A DNA stretch of 64,000 nucleotides from JBBQYD01 sp942493075 (GCA_942493075.1 OW818681.1:5704001-5768000), one strand, 5' to 3'. Positions 44,015-53,445 are shown, numbered from the stretch's first letter. Numbers and translations are program-made. Notes: generated by a model from the sequence alone, not told the origin.

Positions 44015-45853
44015 ATGCATCGGCTTGCGGGATTCCTTTTTCTTCTGACCATGAGCATGCTGGCGGCGGCTCCTGAGCCCCTGTCACCCACCGCCCTGGC
44101 GGCTTCCCCGGACGGCGACGTGCTCTACGTGGCCTGCGCCACTGCCAATCAAGTTCTGCTTTTCGACACCACACAGCGAACTGTTTTGAAGTCGATTCCC
44201 ATGCCCGAACCACCCATGGGCCTGACGCTTTCATCGAACGGGGCAGAGCTATTCGTCGCCTGCGCGGCACCCGTCAGCAAGGTTTGCGTAGTGGATACTG
44301 CGAAGGGGGTGATCGTCCGAACGATTCAAACCGGCCATACCGCGATGGACCCTGTGCTGGCACCGGATGGAAAGATCCTTTATGTCTGCAACCGCTTCAA
44401 CAACGACATCAGTGTGATCGATCTCGGGATCGGGAAAGAAGGGAAAAGGATTCCCGTCCAGCGCGAGCCGTTTGCCCAGGCGATCACGCCGGACGGCAAA
44501 TTTCTGTTGGTCGCCAACCATCTACCCAGTGGCCGGGCGGACACGAACTTCGTGGCCGCTGTGGTAAGCGTCGCTGATCTGGCGACCGGACGGGTGGTAA
44601 AGGAAGTGGCGCTGCCAAACGGCAGTTCATCAGTCAAGAGCATCCGCATTTCGCCAGACGGTAAACACGCCGCCGTCATCCATATCGTGTCGCGATTTCT
44701 TCAACCAACGACCAACATTTTTTTGGGTGAAATCAACGGGAACGCCCTGTCCATCCTTGATCTTAGCCGGATGGAGTTTTTCGGCGCCGTTTTGCTGGAT
44801 GATCCTGATAAAGGCGCGGCTAATCCATGGGGATTGGCGTGGTCAGCGGACGGACACACGCTCGCAGTCACGCACGCCGGAGCCCACATGGCCAATGTGA
44901 TCAGTTTTCCGGGGTTGCTGGATCAACTGTCCCGCCAATACCGCAAGTCCAGCACCGCTCCAGCAACCAATTCAACCCAGTTCCCGGCGGCGCTGACCAA
45001 CAGACTGCCCTTCATCTTGCATTCCCGCCGCCACGTGTGGCTGCCCAAAACAGATCTTGGCCCGCGCGCAGCCGTTGTCGCAGGCCAGAAGCTATACGTG
45101 GCCAATTACTTTTCCGACACGCTGTCGGTCATTGACCTCACGGCGCGGAAGCTGGAAGCCGTATCCCTGCCACTGGGACCGAAGCCAGAGATGAGCGTGA
45201 TCCGAAAGGGGGAGTTTTCCTTCAACGATGGTGGTATCTGTTTGCAGGGCTGGCAGAGCTGTTACAGTTGCCATCCGGGCGAGGGGCGGGCGGACGGACT
45301 CAATTGGGACCTAATCAACGATGGCCTCGGCAATCCAAAGAACAACAAAAGCCTCTTGCTCGTCCACCAAACTCCACCTGCAATGAGCCTGGCTGTGCGG
45401 GCAACCGCTGAGTTGGCGGTCAGGGCCGGGATCAAAGGAACCCTCTTTTCGGAACAACCTGAGGATGTTCCGAAGGCGATTGATGCCTACCTAGCGTCGC
45501 TCAAACCGGTGCCGAGTCCGCACCTGGTAAACGGCCGCCCTTCCCTGCAAGCGGAGCGAGGAAAAGCCGTTTTCAACGAAGCCGGCTGTGCGGAATGTCA
45601 TCCACCGGTATTATTTACTGATCTGTACTCCTATAATGTCGGCACGCGGGGTGTCTTCGATAAGCGTTCCGATAAATTTGACACGCCGACGCTGATCGAA
45701 CTCTGGCGCACGGCACCGTATCTGCACGATGGTTCGGCTGCGACAGTGCGGGAGGTGTTGACCACCCACAACCCTGACGACCAGCATGGCGTGACTTCCA
45801 ATCTGTCGAAAGAGCAGATTGACGACCTTTTCGAGTATCTGCTTTCGTTGTAA
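44015..45853 (+). CDS. Secreted YVTN/YncE-type beta-propeller fused to di-heme cytochrome c
   Basis: The product is 612 residues. A signal peptide (LAGFLFLLTMSMLAAAP) is followed by about six propeller blades with YVTN-type repeats (LAASPDGDVLYVACATANQVLLFD, APDGKILYVCNRFNNDISVIDL). A C-terminal cytochrome c part has two haem sites, CYSCHPG and CAECHPP, with TPTLIELWRTAPYLHDGSA resembling the MauG/di-heme peroxidase region. Such proteins are periplasmic redox enzymes. It is transcribed divergently from selenoprotein 3 with about 100 bp between, so the two may share control. ATG 44015 (MHRLAGF) is used in place of an upstream TTG. Confidence 0.85.
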   Translation: MHRLAGFLFLLTMSMLAAAPEPLSPTALAASPDGDVLYVACATANQVLLFDTTQRTVLKSIPMPEPPMGLTLSSNGAELFVACAAPVSKVCVVDTAKGVIVRTIQTGHTAMDPVLAPDGKILYVCNRFNNDISVIDLGIGKEGKRIPVQREPFAQAITPDGKFLLVANHLPSGRADTNFVAAVVSVADLATGRVVKEVALPNGSSSVKSIRISPDGKHAAVIHIVSRFLQPTTNIFLGEINGNALSILDLSRMEFFGAVLLDDPDKGAANPWGLAWSADGHTLAVTHAGAHMANVISFPGLLDQLSRQYRKSSTAPATNSTQFPAALTNRLPFILHSRRHVWLPKTDLGPRAAVVAGQKLYVANYFSDTLSVIDLTARKLEAVSLPLGPKPEMSVIRKGEFSFNDGGICLQGWQSCYSCHPGEGRADGLNWDLINDGLGNPKNNKSLLLVHQTPPAMSLAVRATAELAVRAGIKGTLFSEQPEDVPKAIDAYLASLKPVPSPHLVNGRPSLQAERGKAVFNEAGCAECHPPVLFTDLYSYNVGTRGVFDKRSDKFDTPTLIELWRTAPYLHDGSAATVREVLTTHNPDDQHGVTSNLSKEQIDDLFEYLLSL

Positions 45854-45859
45854 GGCGTC

Positions 45860-45963
45860 CAAGCTGAAGGCTTGGCAGAGAGTAGTCGGAGCGTCGCAGC
45901 GCAGCGGAGACCTCCGGTTAACAGGCGCTCGCTTCAGCACCCCGGGGACGAGGTGCCAGAACC
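45860..45963 (+). repeat. Dispersed ~105 bp repeat, copy 2
   Basis: It closely matches 548-655: CAAGC-GAAGGCTT, GGAGCGTCGCAGCGCAGCGG, then ACCTCCGGTTAACAG and a CACCCCGGGG hairpin. It starts seven bases after the propeller-cytochrome stop codon. Confidence 0.8.
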
Positions 45964-46018
45964 AACTTCAAAAGGGGGCAGTGCCATGCAATTCCAGCAT
46001 TCCTCACCGAACTAGGAT

Positions 46019-46143
46019 CGGTACTGTTGGTAGTTTCGGGTTCATTTTAATGTCACGCAGGTTTTTCGGGTTTGCGCCCAAAAAGCGCAAACCCGAAAAA
46101 CCTGTTCTGTATTTTGTAAGACTTTGTGCTACCGACAGTACCG
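46019..46143 (+). repeat. Nested palindromic repeat between the cytochrome and selD genes
   Basis: Outer arms CGGTACTGTTGGTAG (46019-46033) and CTACCGACAGTACCG (46129-46143) pair with one G-U. The inner hairpin is a perfect 19 bp stem, AGGTTTTTCGGGTTTGCGC (46059-46077) with its complement at 46085-46103. The right flank (GCAATGAG near 46181) also matches the 2.6 and 3.4 kb copies. It fills most of the gap 45854-46237, between convergent genes. Confidence 0.82.
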
Positions 46144-46237
46144 AAATGCGATGAGCATCGCTGGTATCCAACCGCTCGCTGTGCAATGAGACCGACCCAC
46201 TACTTCGGCACTTCGCTCTCTTGGCTTCCCCTTCTGT

Positions 46238-47824
46238 TCATACCCCCTTTTGGCAGCTTTCGAGGTTGTCCTGATAGAACATCTTCACCGGCGCGCCGCC
46301 CATGGCGATGGCGCACCACGCGGCCTCGTCCATTTCCGGCTGAGTGATGCCCAGCTTCACCGCCCTCCGGTAATGCGCTTCAAAACAAGGCTGGCAACGG
46401 GTGCCGACAACCAGGCTGAACAGGACCAGTTCCTTGGTCTTGTCATCAAGCACACCTGCGGCTTGAACCGACCTCATGAGCGCGCCAAAAGCCCTTTGCG
46501 ATTCGGCAACGGAGCCCAGGGTTGCGCTGCCTTTAAAAACATCGGCGCAACAGCCATCGCCGTGTGCGGCTTCTTCAGCCTTGGCCGGCGTCGGAACGGG
46601 GATGATAACCGGCTTGGTGTTGACCGCTGGGTTGACCGAAAAAAGAGATATTTCGCCCGGATTCTTCGAAACCATGCCGATGACATGCGCCCCGACACCG
46701 CGCTTAGTCAAAGCTTGCTGAAGACTCGCCAGCCGTATCGGCGGGATGGCGATGAGCAACCCGCCGGAGGTTTGGGCATCAAAGCCCAGATTCACGCTCG
46801 CCTCATCCACTCCCTGCTCAATGCGAAGGTTGTCCCCAACGTATTCGCGATTACGTTCGGTGGCCCCTGGAATGACCCCCTGCCGCAACGCCTCCAATGC
46901 TCCTGGGAAAGCCGGCAACGCGTTCGAAAAGATCTCGGCACCCAGGCCTTTCCCACGCAACATCCGCCGCAAGTGCGCGAACAAACCAAACCCCGTAATG
47001 TCGGTACAGGCAGAAGCACCAGCTTCGCGCATCGCTTCCGAAGCCCCGCGGTTCAATGTGGCCATGGAAAGCTCCGCAGCGGCCAGGCCTTCCGGGTGGT
47101 CACGACCGACCTGCCGCGCAAACGCAAGCACACCGGTGCCCAAGGGCTTGGTTAGAACCAGAAAATCGCCGACCTGGGGGTTCTCCAGCGATGCTGCTAC
47201 AGCGGGATCAATCAAACCGGTGATCGCGAAGCCGAGTTTGATTTCGTCGTCCTTAACGCTGTGACCGCCGACCAGCGCCACACCCGCCTCCTTGAAAGTT
47301 TCCATTGCGCCGTCGAGCATTTGGAAAATGATCTCGCCCGAGAGCTTCTCGGAAGGAAACGCCAGCACGCTCAAGGCTGTCCGCGGCGTGCCGCCCATCG
47401 CATAAATGTCGGACAGGCAATTCGCCGCGCAGATCTTACCGAACATCCGCGGGTCATCCACGCATGGCGTAAACACATCGACGGTCTGCACGAGGTGAAC
47501 GTCGTCTGAAATGCGGTAAATGGCTGCGTCATCTGCGGCGGCCAGGCCGGAAATCACTGCCGGATCCTCCACCGCTGGCAATCGCGCGAGCACGGCGTCC
47601 AAATCGGCTGGGGAAATTTTCGAAGCGCAGCCCGCGTTGCGGACAAGCTGCGTCAATTTCACCTGGGAAGCATCCACAGGGTCTGGACGCTCACCGGCAC
47701 AGGGGCAAATGTTCTGTTCCTTCAGGACGTCGCACGGGCACGGCCTCTGCACGTCGCAGATGCAATGTCCGAGCTGTTGCGATCGTTCCATTACCCGGCG
47801 GCGTTTGACCACATCGATTTTCAT
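46238..47824 (-). CDS. selD: Selenide, water dikinase with Cys-rich N-terminus and C-terminal AhpD-like domain
   Basis: This 528-residue protein makes selenophosphate from selenide and ATP for Sec synthesis. An N-terminal Cys-rich segment (CICDVQRPCPCD...NICPCAGE, about residues 21-43) precedes the SelD core. In the core the active-site loop reads NAGCASKISP: the essential Cys and Lys are kept, while the second Cys of the usual CGCK is Ser. ATP-binding parts are ADDAAIYRI, TVDVFTPCVDDPRMFG and GGHSVKDDEIKLGFAITG. From about residue 425 a carboxymuconolactone-decarboxylase/AhpD domain follows, with the redox motif CQPCFEAHYRRA. GAGGAACAA before ATG is one of the few clear ribosome sites here. 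It lies 66 bp after selB on the same strand. Confidence 0.92.
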   Translation of the reverse strand: MKIDVVKRRRVMERSQQLGHCICDVQRPCPCDVLKEQNICPCAGERPDPVDASQVKLTQLVRNAGCASKISPADLDAVLARLPAVEDPAVISGLAAADDAAIYRISDDVHLVQTVDVFTPCVDDPRMFGKICAANCLSDIYAMGGTPRTALSVLAFPSEKLSGEIIFQMLDGAMETFKEAGVALVGGHSVKDDEIKLGFAITGLIDPAVAASLENPQVGDFLVLTKPLGTGVLAFARQVGRDHPEGLAAAELSMATLNRGASEAMREAGASACTDITGFGLFAHLRRMLRGKGLGAEIFSNALPAFPGALEALRQGVIPGATERNREYVGDNLRIEQGVDEASVNLGFDAQTSGGLLIAIPPIRLASLQQALTKRGVGAHVIGMVSKNPGEISLFSVNPAVNTKPVIIPVPTPAKAEEAAHGDGCCADVFKGSATLGSVAESQRAFGALMRSVQAAGVLDDKTKELVLFSLVVGTRCQPCFEAHYRRAVKLGITQPEMDEAAWCAIAMGGAPVKMFYQDNLESCQKGV

Positions 47825-47890
47825 TTGTTCCTCGTAGCGGACTGTCGTGGTTTGTTTGAAATTGAAGGTAAAATCGGGTTGTCTCGGTTG

Positions 47891-49861
47891 CTACGGAGCC
47901 AGGAGTTTTCTGGCCTCCACTCCCGGTGTGCGGTTGTTGCCGGAACGCACGGTGAAACGGATTTTGTCGAGGTAATCCACCAGCGGCACTGCGAACTTCC
48001 TGCTGACACCGAGCGCATCGCGGAAGTCCATGGTGGAAAATGCCGGCGCGCGGCGGAATAACTTCAACGCAGTCTGCTTGCCGGCTTCCACGGCATCGCG
48101 GTGCATCCAAATCCGGTCGTCGAGTTTCATCACCATGCCGCGTTCTGACAGCAGTCTTGCCATCGTGGCGACGCGCGGAAGCGGCTCGTTCAAGGCCACG
48201 GCCAGTTCTTCCAGGTTCGGCGGCGTCCAACCGGCCTGCTGCAACCTGATGGCGATCTGCTCGCAAAGAGTTCGGTCGCGGTCCGGAACCCGAGCGTTCC
48301 AACCGGCCTGCGCCAACAAAGCACCATTTCGTTCGATCTGCTTCGACTGAAGCAATGAATCCGCCGCGGCCTCCAGGATATCGGGATTCGCTTTGAGCAA
48401 CGCAAGCAGCTCGTCGCGCCCGATCCCGGCGCGTTGCGGGTTGGCGGTGTGAAACGCCTGAACCGTGGCAAGGAGACGTTCGGCCGTGTTTCGAATCGTT
48501 TCCTGATGAATCCAGCGTAACTGCGACGAAGCATCGCTGCCACCCACTGCGACCACGCGGTTTTCCGCGCGCAGTTTCTCCAGCGCCCCGGTGATCTCCT
48601 CCGCGCGGCTCCAGCATTTCGTTTGAAGACTGGCAATGGTGGCTGGCCCTTCGCTCTCTTTCACCATCTGTTCGCACCAGCGCAACGGATCGCCGATCGC
48701 ATCGCGCCGGGCGGAAAGAAGGTCGAGCGTCCACTGCTTTTTGCGACGCAGACGCGTGTTGCTCAGCCCGAGAATCTGCCCTCCACCGATGGTGGTCAGA
48801 CCGCTGCTGCCGGTGGCGCTGATATTGGCCCGGACCACGAACCGTTCACCCGGCACGAGCGGCAGTGGCGAAGCGAGGCGGAGCTGAACAAACTGCCTTT
48901 GCCCGCCGGTCATCGTGGTTTCATTCAGCATCGCCAGACGGGCGGAAATCGAGGCCGTTCCAACATGAAACTGCACTTCGAAGTTATCCTCGATTTTTCC
49001 AGGGATGGATTTCAGGAGTTGGAGTTCCGCTTCCGCCATCGCGACTGTCTCGAATCCGTTTGCCCCACAGAGCACCGTGCCGCGCCGCGCCGCTTCGGGA
49101 TCAAGTTCCGGAATGTTCAGCGCTACACATTCTCCGGCATTCCCCTCCGTCGCATTCTCGCCATAGACCTGCATCCGGCGGACGTGGCCGGACAGATCGG
49201 CAGGCAGCAGGCGCAGTTCGTCATCGGGGCGAATCCGCCCATGCGTGGGAATGCCGGTGACGACAGTCCCAGCGCCGCGAATGGTAAACGAATCCTCCAC
49301 CCACAGGCGGAACGGCCCGGTGCACGACCGGTCACCGCACGCTTCCACGGTCTGATTCAGCGAATCAAAGAAACCGTCGTAACCTTCGCCGGTAATGTTT
49401 GAAATGGGACAGATGGGTGCATTGGCCAGAAAGGTTTCCGCCAGCAGCCGACGCAAATCGCGTGTAACATAATCCCGGCGCGCGTCGTCCACGAGATCCG
49501 TCTTGGTTAGCGCAACCAGCCCGTGCCGCAAACCCATTAGGGTGAGGATGTGCAGGTGTTCGTGCGTTTGCGGCATGATCCCGTCATCCGCAGCAACCAC
49601 AAAAATCACGACGTCAATGCCGTGAGCACCGGCAACCATGTTGCGGATGAAATCCACGTGCCCCGGCACATCCACAACGCCGACCACGCGTTTATCCGCT
49701 AGCTGGCAGCGCGCAAAACCGAGGTCAATCGTAAGGCCGCGCTCCTTCTCCTCAGCCAGTGTATCGGTCTCACACCCGGTGAGCAGCTTTACCAGCGCGC
49801 TCTTGCCGTGGTCCACGTGACCCGCCGTGCCGAGCATGATATTACGACGCGTTGCACTCAT
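47891..49861 (-). CDS. selB: Selenocysteine-specific translation elongation factor
   Basis: This 656-residue factor delivers Sec-tRNA to UGA and binds the SECIS hairpin. G-domain motifs are GTAGHVDHGKSALV, DVPGHVDFIRNMVAG and LTKTDLVDD. Domains II-III follow (SFTIRGAGTVVTGI), then a C-terminal half (about residues 370-656) with repeated winged-helix units, where SECIS is recognised (for example FRDALGVSRKFAVPLVDYLDKI at the end). The start at 49861 overlaps the selA stop by four bases (ATGA). The SECIS elements predicted here all share loop AUGGC, so this protein should have matching specificity. Confidence 0.94.
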   Translation of the reverse strand: MSATRRNIMLGTAGHVDHGKSALVKLLTGCETDTLAEEKERGLTIDLGFARCQLADKRVVGVVDVPGHVDFIRNMVAGAHGIDVVIFVVAADDGIMPQTHEHLHILTLMGLRHGLVALTKTDLVDDARRDYVTRDLRRLLAETFLANAPICPISNITGEGYDGFFDSLNQTVEACGDRSCTGPFRLWVEDSFTIRGAGTVVTGIPTHGRIRPDDELRLLPADLSGHVRRMQVYGENATEGNAGECVALNIPELDPEAARRGTVLCGANGFETVAMAEAELQLLKSIPGKIEDNFEVQFHVGTASISARLAMLNETTMTGGQRQFVQLRLASPLPLVPGERFVVRANISATGSSGLTTIGGGQILGLSNTRLRRKKQWTLDLLSARRDAIGDPLRWCEQMVKESEGPATIASLQTKCWSRAEEITGALEKLRAENRVVAVGGSDASSQLRWIHQETIRNTAERLLATVQAFHTANPQRAGIGRDELLALLKANPDILEAAADSLLQSKQIERNGALLAQAGWNARVPDRDRTLCEQIAIRLQQAGWTPPNLEELAVALNEPLPRVATMARLLSERGMVMKLDDRIWMHRDAVEAGKQTALKLFRRAPAFSTMDFRDALGVSRKFAVPLVDYLDKIRFTVRSGNNRTPGVEARKLLAP

Positions 49862-51249
49862 ACAATGGCACGGCCCACCGCAGCCGCGACCAGCGGCACT
49901 TGCTCCTCTGTCAAAGTGCGGACATCCAAACAAACCCGTCCGTCTTCAATGCGCCCAAAAACACAGGCGCGGTCCACGCGAAGCCGGCGCGCAAGTTCGG
50001 AGGCACTCACTTCTGACGCAGTAACCGCCACGACCATGCTGGAAATTCCCTCCGTCGGCAATGAACCGCTGCCGAGGAAGGCTTGGCTGGCCATGATTTC
50101 TGTTTTAGCCGTGGGTGCTCCGGTGGCGATCCGTTGCGCCAGTTTTTCAGCGCGCGATTTCAGCGTGTCCATCGACGTGGTGATCATGCGATAAGTCGGA
50201 TGCTCCCGTTGCAGCCGGGCCGGGTCGCGAAAGAGCTGCAGTGTCCGCTCCAGGGCCATCAGGCAAGTCTTGTCCACGCGGACCGCGCGCATTAGAGGAT
50301 GCTTGCGCAGTTTGTCAATCAGTGTTTTCTTACCGACGATGATCCCGCATTGACCAGCACCGATAAGCTTGTCGCCGCTGAACAGGACGACATCGGCGCC
50401 AGCCTCGATGGATTCGCGAACCGTCGGCTCATGCGGCAGCCCAAACTGCTTCAAGCTTAAGAGAGCGCCTGCGCCCAGGTCGTCAATCAAGTGCAAATTG
50501 CGGCTGTGGGCCAGATCGGCCAAATCGTGCAATGCGACTTCGCTGGTAAAGCCGACGATGCGGTAATTGCTCGGATGCGCCCGCAGAATGGCGGTCGTAT
50601 TCTCCGTAATGGCCTTCTGGTAGTCCGTAAGATGAGTGCGGTTGGTCGCGCCGACCTCCACGAGCCGTGCGCCGCTTTGGTCCATCACTTCCGGCAACCG
50701 GAATGAGCCGCCTATCTCGATGAGCTGCCCGCGTGATACGATCACTTCCTTTTGGGCTGCCAGCGCCGCCAGCACCAGCATTGTGGCTGCGGCGTTGTTG
50801 TTGACCACGGTGGCGGCCTCGGCGCCGGTCAACTCCGTCAAAATGTATTCCACTAACTCATCGCGTTCGGCGCGCTCGCCGGACTCCCGGTCCACGGCCA
50901 GCGTGCAATAGCCTTTCAGTTCGCCGAGCATGGAATCGACCACAGTTGGCGGCAACACCGCGCGACCCAGGCCCGTATGCAGAATAATGCCCGTCGCGTT
51001 GATGGCTTCGCGAACATGCGGTTCGGTGGCCAGCCGGAGCATAACTTCCGCCTCGGCCAGCAAGGTTTGAGTGCTGATGCTCTGTGCGCCATCAAGAATC
51101 TGCTGCCGCAGGCCGGAAAGCGCGCGGCGCAGACACTCCGTAACCAGCGGCTGAGGATGTTGCTGGAGCCAGCCGGAGACGACTTCCGCTTTCAACAATT
51201 CAGTAATTGCTGGAAGCGTTCGGAGCAATTCCTGTTTTTGATCCGGCAT
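49858..51249 (-). CDS. selA: L-seryl-tRNA(Sec) selenium transferase
   Basis: This 463-residue PLP enzyme converts seryl-tRNA-Sec to selenocysteinyl-tRNA-Sec. The N-terminal tRNA-binding part is followed by NATGIILHTGLGRAVLP, DLGAGALLSL, and the PLP lysine in VVLFSGDKLIGAGQCGIIVG. Full length. It is coupled to selB by a four-base overlap. Just upstream lies a GGCTAAA heptamer array, and no Shine-Dalgarno sequence is visible. Confidence 0.95.
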   Translation of the reverse strand: MPDQKQELLRTLPAITELLKAEVVSGWLQQHPQPLVTECLRRALSGLRQQILDGAQSISTQTLLAEAEVMLRLATEPHVREAINATGIILHTGLGRAVLPPTVVDSMLGELKGYCTLAVDRESGERAERDELVEYILTELTGAEAATVVNNNAAATMLVLAALAAQKEVIVSRGQLIEIGGSFRLPEVMDQSGARLVEVGATNRTHLTDYQKAITENTTAILRAHPSNYRIVGFTSEVALHDLADLAHSRNLHLIDDLGAGALLSLKQFGLPHEPTVRESIEAGADVVLFSGDKLIGAGQCGIIVGKKTLIDKLRKHPLMRAVRVDKTCLMALERTLQLFRDPARLQREHPTYRMITTSMDTLKSRAEKLAQRIATGAPTAKTEIMASQAFLGSGSLPTEGISSMVVAVTASEVSASELARRLRVDRACVFGRIEDGRVCLDVRTLTEEQVPLVAAAVGRAIV

Positions 51250-51254
51250 AGTTT

Positions 51255-51290
51255 GGAAAGGCTAAAGGCTAAGGGCTGAAGGCTAAAGAT
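51255..51290 (+). repeat. Heptamer array at the selA/activator border
   Basis: AAAGGCTAAAGGCTAAGGGC and following heptamers. On the minus strand the last residues of the activator protein (KSLAFSP) and its stop codon are read from this array, and selA begins about 6 bp beyond it. Confidence 0.85.
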
Positions 51291-52063
51291 TTAAAACGTT
51301 CCCCAGCGAGCACTGCCGCACCCAACGCCCCGGTGTGCTGCGGCTGCGGTGCCACACGAACCGGCAATGACAAAACTTCCTCAAGGGCACGGGCCATTCC
51401 GGGTTGCTGCGCGACGCCGCCCGTGAAATAGACCGGCGGCGAAACGCACCGCCCGGCTAGCGCCGAGACCCTGGTCGCGATGGAGTTTTGGACGCCGGCC
51501 ACCACATCCGGCAGGGGCTTGCCCTCGGCCAGCAGGCCAATGATCTCCGTCTCGGCGAACACCACGCACATATTGCTGATGATCGCTGGCTTGGTGCTTC
51601 GGCAGGCCATTTCAGAGAGCTGCTCCCAGCTCATGTTCAACCGCATCGAAACCATTTCCAGAAACCTGCCGGTGCCCGCCGCGCAGCGGTCGTTCATTGC
51701 GAAATCCCTCACGCGTCCACCTTCTTCGAGGCTGATGACCTTGCTGTCCTGTCCGCCAATCTCGATAATCGTTCGAGCGTCCGGTGCCTGCCGGTGCACG
51801 CCCCGGGCGTGGCAGGTGATCTCTGTGATGGTGGTGTCTGCGAAGCGGATGGCATTGCGCCCGTAGCCGGTGGCGACGATGCCGGAGATTTGCGAGCGCT
51901 CCAAACCCGCCGCCTTGAGAAGTTTTTCAAACAGTTCGGTGGCGAGCCGTTCCTGCTCCACGCCCTGATCGGCAAGGCCGAAGGCGAGAATCTCCGAACG
52001 GGCCATGTCATACAACACGGCCTTAATGGAACGCGAACCCGCATCTATGCCGGCGCAAATCAT
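51269..52063 (-). CDS. BadF/BadG/HgdC-type ATPase activator of 2-hydroxyacyl-CoA dehydratase family
   Basis: This 264-residue ATPase of the ASKHA fold is the kind that injects electrons at very low potential, coupled to ATP hydrolysis, into a partner Fe-S dehydratase or reductase. IDAGSRSIKAVLYD is the phosphate loop, EIGGQDSKVI the second, and NDRCAAGTGRFLEMV plus NMCVVFAETEIIGL carry the two Cys that ligate one shared [4Fe-4S] in the dimer. FTGGVAQQPGMARAL ends the fold. It overlaps the next gene by four bases. The last residues are encoded by the heptamer array. Partner proteins are the three downstream-coupled subunits (52.1-56.8 kb). Confidence 0.9.
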   Translation of the reverse strand: MICAGIDAGSRSIKAVLYDMARSEILAFGLADQGVEQERLATELFEKLLKAAGLERSQISGIVATGYGRNAIRFADTTITEITCHARGVHRQAPDARTIIEIGGQDSKVISLEEGGRVRDFAMNDRCAAGTGRFLEMVSMRLNMSWEQLSEMACRSTKPAIISNMCVVFAETEIIGLLAEGKPLPDVVAGVQNSIATRVSALAGRCVSPPVYFTGGVAQQPGMARALEEVLSLPVRVAPQPQHTGALGAAVLAGERFKSLAFSP

Positions 52064-53445
52064 TTAGTTCTCCTGGCTCGCGCGGTTTCTACAAGAGCCT
52101 GCAACCGCGAGCTAAGAGCCGGCAGCATGGCATCAGAAACCGGTGGGATTTCAAGCTCGATCACGGGGATGCCAAGCTGACGCCGCACGGTTTCACGGAT
52201 GATTTCTCCCTCGCGAGCACAGTGGCTTGCTCCGGGAATGCGCGAAACCACTACCGCTTCCGCGTCAACGGACCGGCATTCGCGTACGATGCGCGCGGCG
52301 CGGTCGGATGTCGGCCCAACCATCGGATCGGCCAGCGCTGTGCGGGCGAGTGCTTCCATGGACGGCAGATCCTCGGGAATCAGGTCCAACGCGTGGGTGA
52401 ACATGTAATCCGAACCGCAGATGCGACCGCCCAGAGTTTCCAGCAGGTTCATTGCGCGCAAATCGGCAACCGGATTCACCCAAAAAATTCGCACGGCGTC
52501 GGGGCCAACGACAAACTGGTTTCGCTGGATGCGTGTCTGTACCTCTGCCAGCAACCCGCCCAGCACAGCGATGGTTTCGTCGCGGTCAGAGCAGAAATGA
52601 ATCGCGAGCATCTCTGCGACCAGCATTTCCAGCGCAGGCAGAGGCGCGCCGGGAGCGGAATAGACGGCCTGGCGCAGTGAACCCAGCAAACGCCGAACCT
52701 TGTTCGCTGCGCGAATGCCCGCCGCCAGCCGTTCGTCGTCCAAGGCTTTTCCATCCAAGTCACCGAGGGTCTGGCGCACCCGCTCCAATTCGGTTCGCAC
52801 GCAGTCCACCTGGGATTGGGGCGCGAGTAGATCCCCTGGCAACTCGCAGGCGGTTTCGTGGGTGGCAGGCTCCCGGCGGCGTGGTATTTCCCACCAGAAA
52901 ATGGGGTGCCCGCGATGTTCCAACCGTTGGGCAATGGCCGAGAAATCGTCACAGACCGCGCCTGTGCTGCAGATCAGCAAATCGGGTTTCGGAAAATGCT
53001 CGCCGTTTTCAAAAGCTGGCAGCATCGCACGCACCGGGCAGAAAGAAGCGTCAATTCCCATCGCCTCCGCCTGCTGCAACAGTTTATCGCTGCATTCCAT
53101 GAGGCAGGGGGTCCACCACGCGCCATCGGGATAAAACGCACGAAGGCCTGGGAGTGAATAAGCCATGACCGGCACGGTGCCGAGGTCCTTCATTGTGCCG
53201 ACGATCTTATCCCCGTTGGCCCGAGCCTGATGCAGGCGCTCGTTCTCCGTCAGCAACAAATTCCAGAGACGCAGCGCGGCGGGGGAGTTGTCGAACTGCA
53301 ATTGTTGCAACCGAAAATCCTTTTCGCGGAGGACATGACGCCGCAGCGGCCCGCCATAACCGGGCTCGCGCAGGCCACTCCGACACAGTTGTTCGTAGCG
53401 GTTGTCCCACTCGTCCAGGCTTAGCTTTCGGGGCGGGACATTCAT
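52060..53445 (-). CDS. 2-hydroxyacyl-CoA dehydratase (HgdB/FldBC-like) family protein, subunit 1
   Basis: This 461-residue protein of the D-component/double-cubane family is predicted to receive electrons from the activator. Candidate Fe-S cysteines are in WWTPCLMECSD, DASFCPVRAM, LLICSTGAVCDD and RIPGASHCAREGE. IFWVNPVADLRAMNLLETLG and GRICGSDYMF are family-like core stretches. The N-terminus has about 90 residues (KLSLDEWDNRYEQLCRSG...) not seen in the other subunits. It is four-base-coupled on both sides. The substrate is unknown. The start at 53445 is chosen because the upstream frame overlaps the preceding gene. Confidence 0.8.
   Translation of the reverse strand: MNVPPRKLSLDEWDNRYEQLCRSGLREPGYGGPLRRHVLREKDFRLQQLQFDNSPAALRLWNLLLTENERLHQARANGDKIVGTMKDLGTVPVMAYSLPGLRAFYPDGAWWTPCLMECSDKLLQQAEAMGIDASFCPVRAMLPAFENGEHFPKPDLLICSTGAVCDDFSAIAQRLEHRGHPIFWWEIPRRREPATHETACELPGDLLAPQSQVDCVRTELERVRQTLGDLDGKALDDERLAAGIRAANKVRRLLGSLRQAVYSAPGAPLPALEMLVAEMLAIHFCSDRDETIAVLGGLLAEVQTRIQRNQFVVGPDAVRIFWVNPVADLRAMNLLETLGGRICGSDYMFTHALDLIPEDLPSMEALARTALADPMVGPTSDRAARIVRECRSVDAEAVVVSRIPGASHCAREGEIIRETVRRQLGIPVIELEIPPVSDAMLPALSSRLQALVETARARRTK

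Noticed and set aside
46228..46240. TGA at the end of selD as a Sec codon after CQKGV
   Set aside because: No AUGGC hairpin and no conserved continuation; the AhpD-like domain is already complete.
47691..48734. 347-residue open frame on the minus strand inside selB
   Set aside because: It is a shadow frame of selB and selD. Its Arg/Gly/Pro-rich sequence has no domain.
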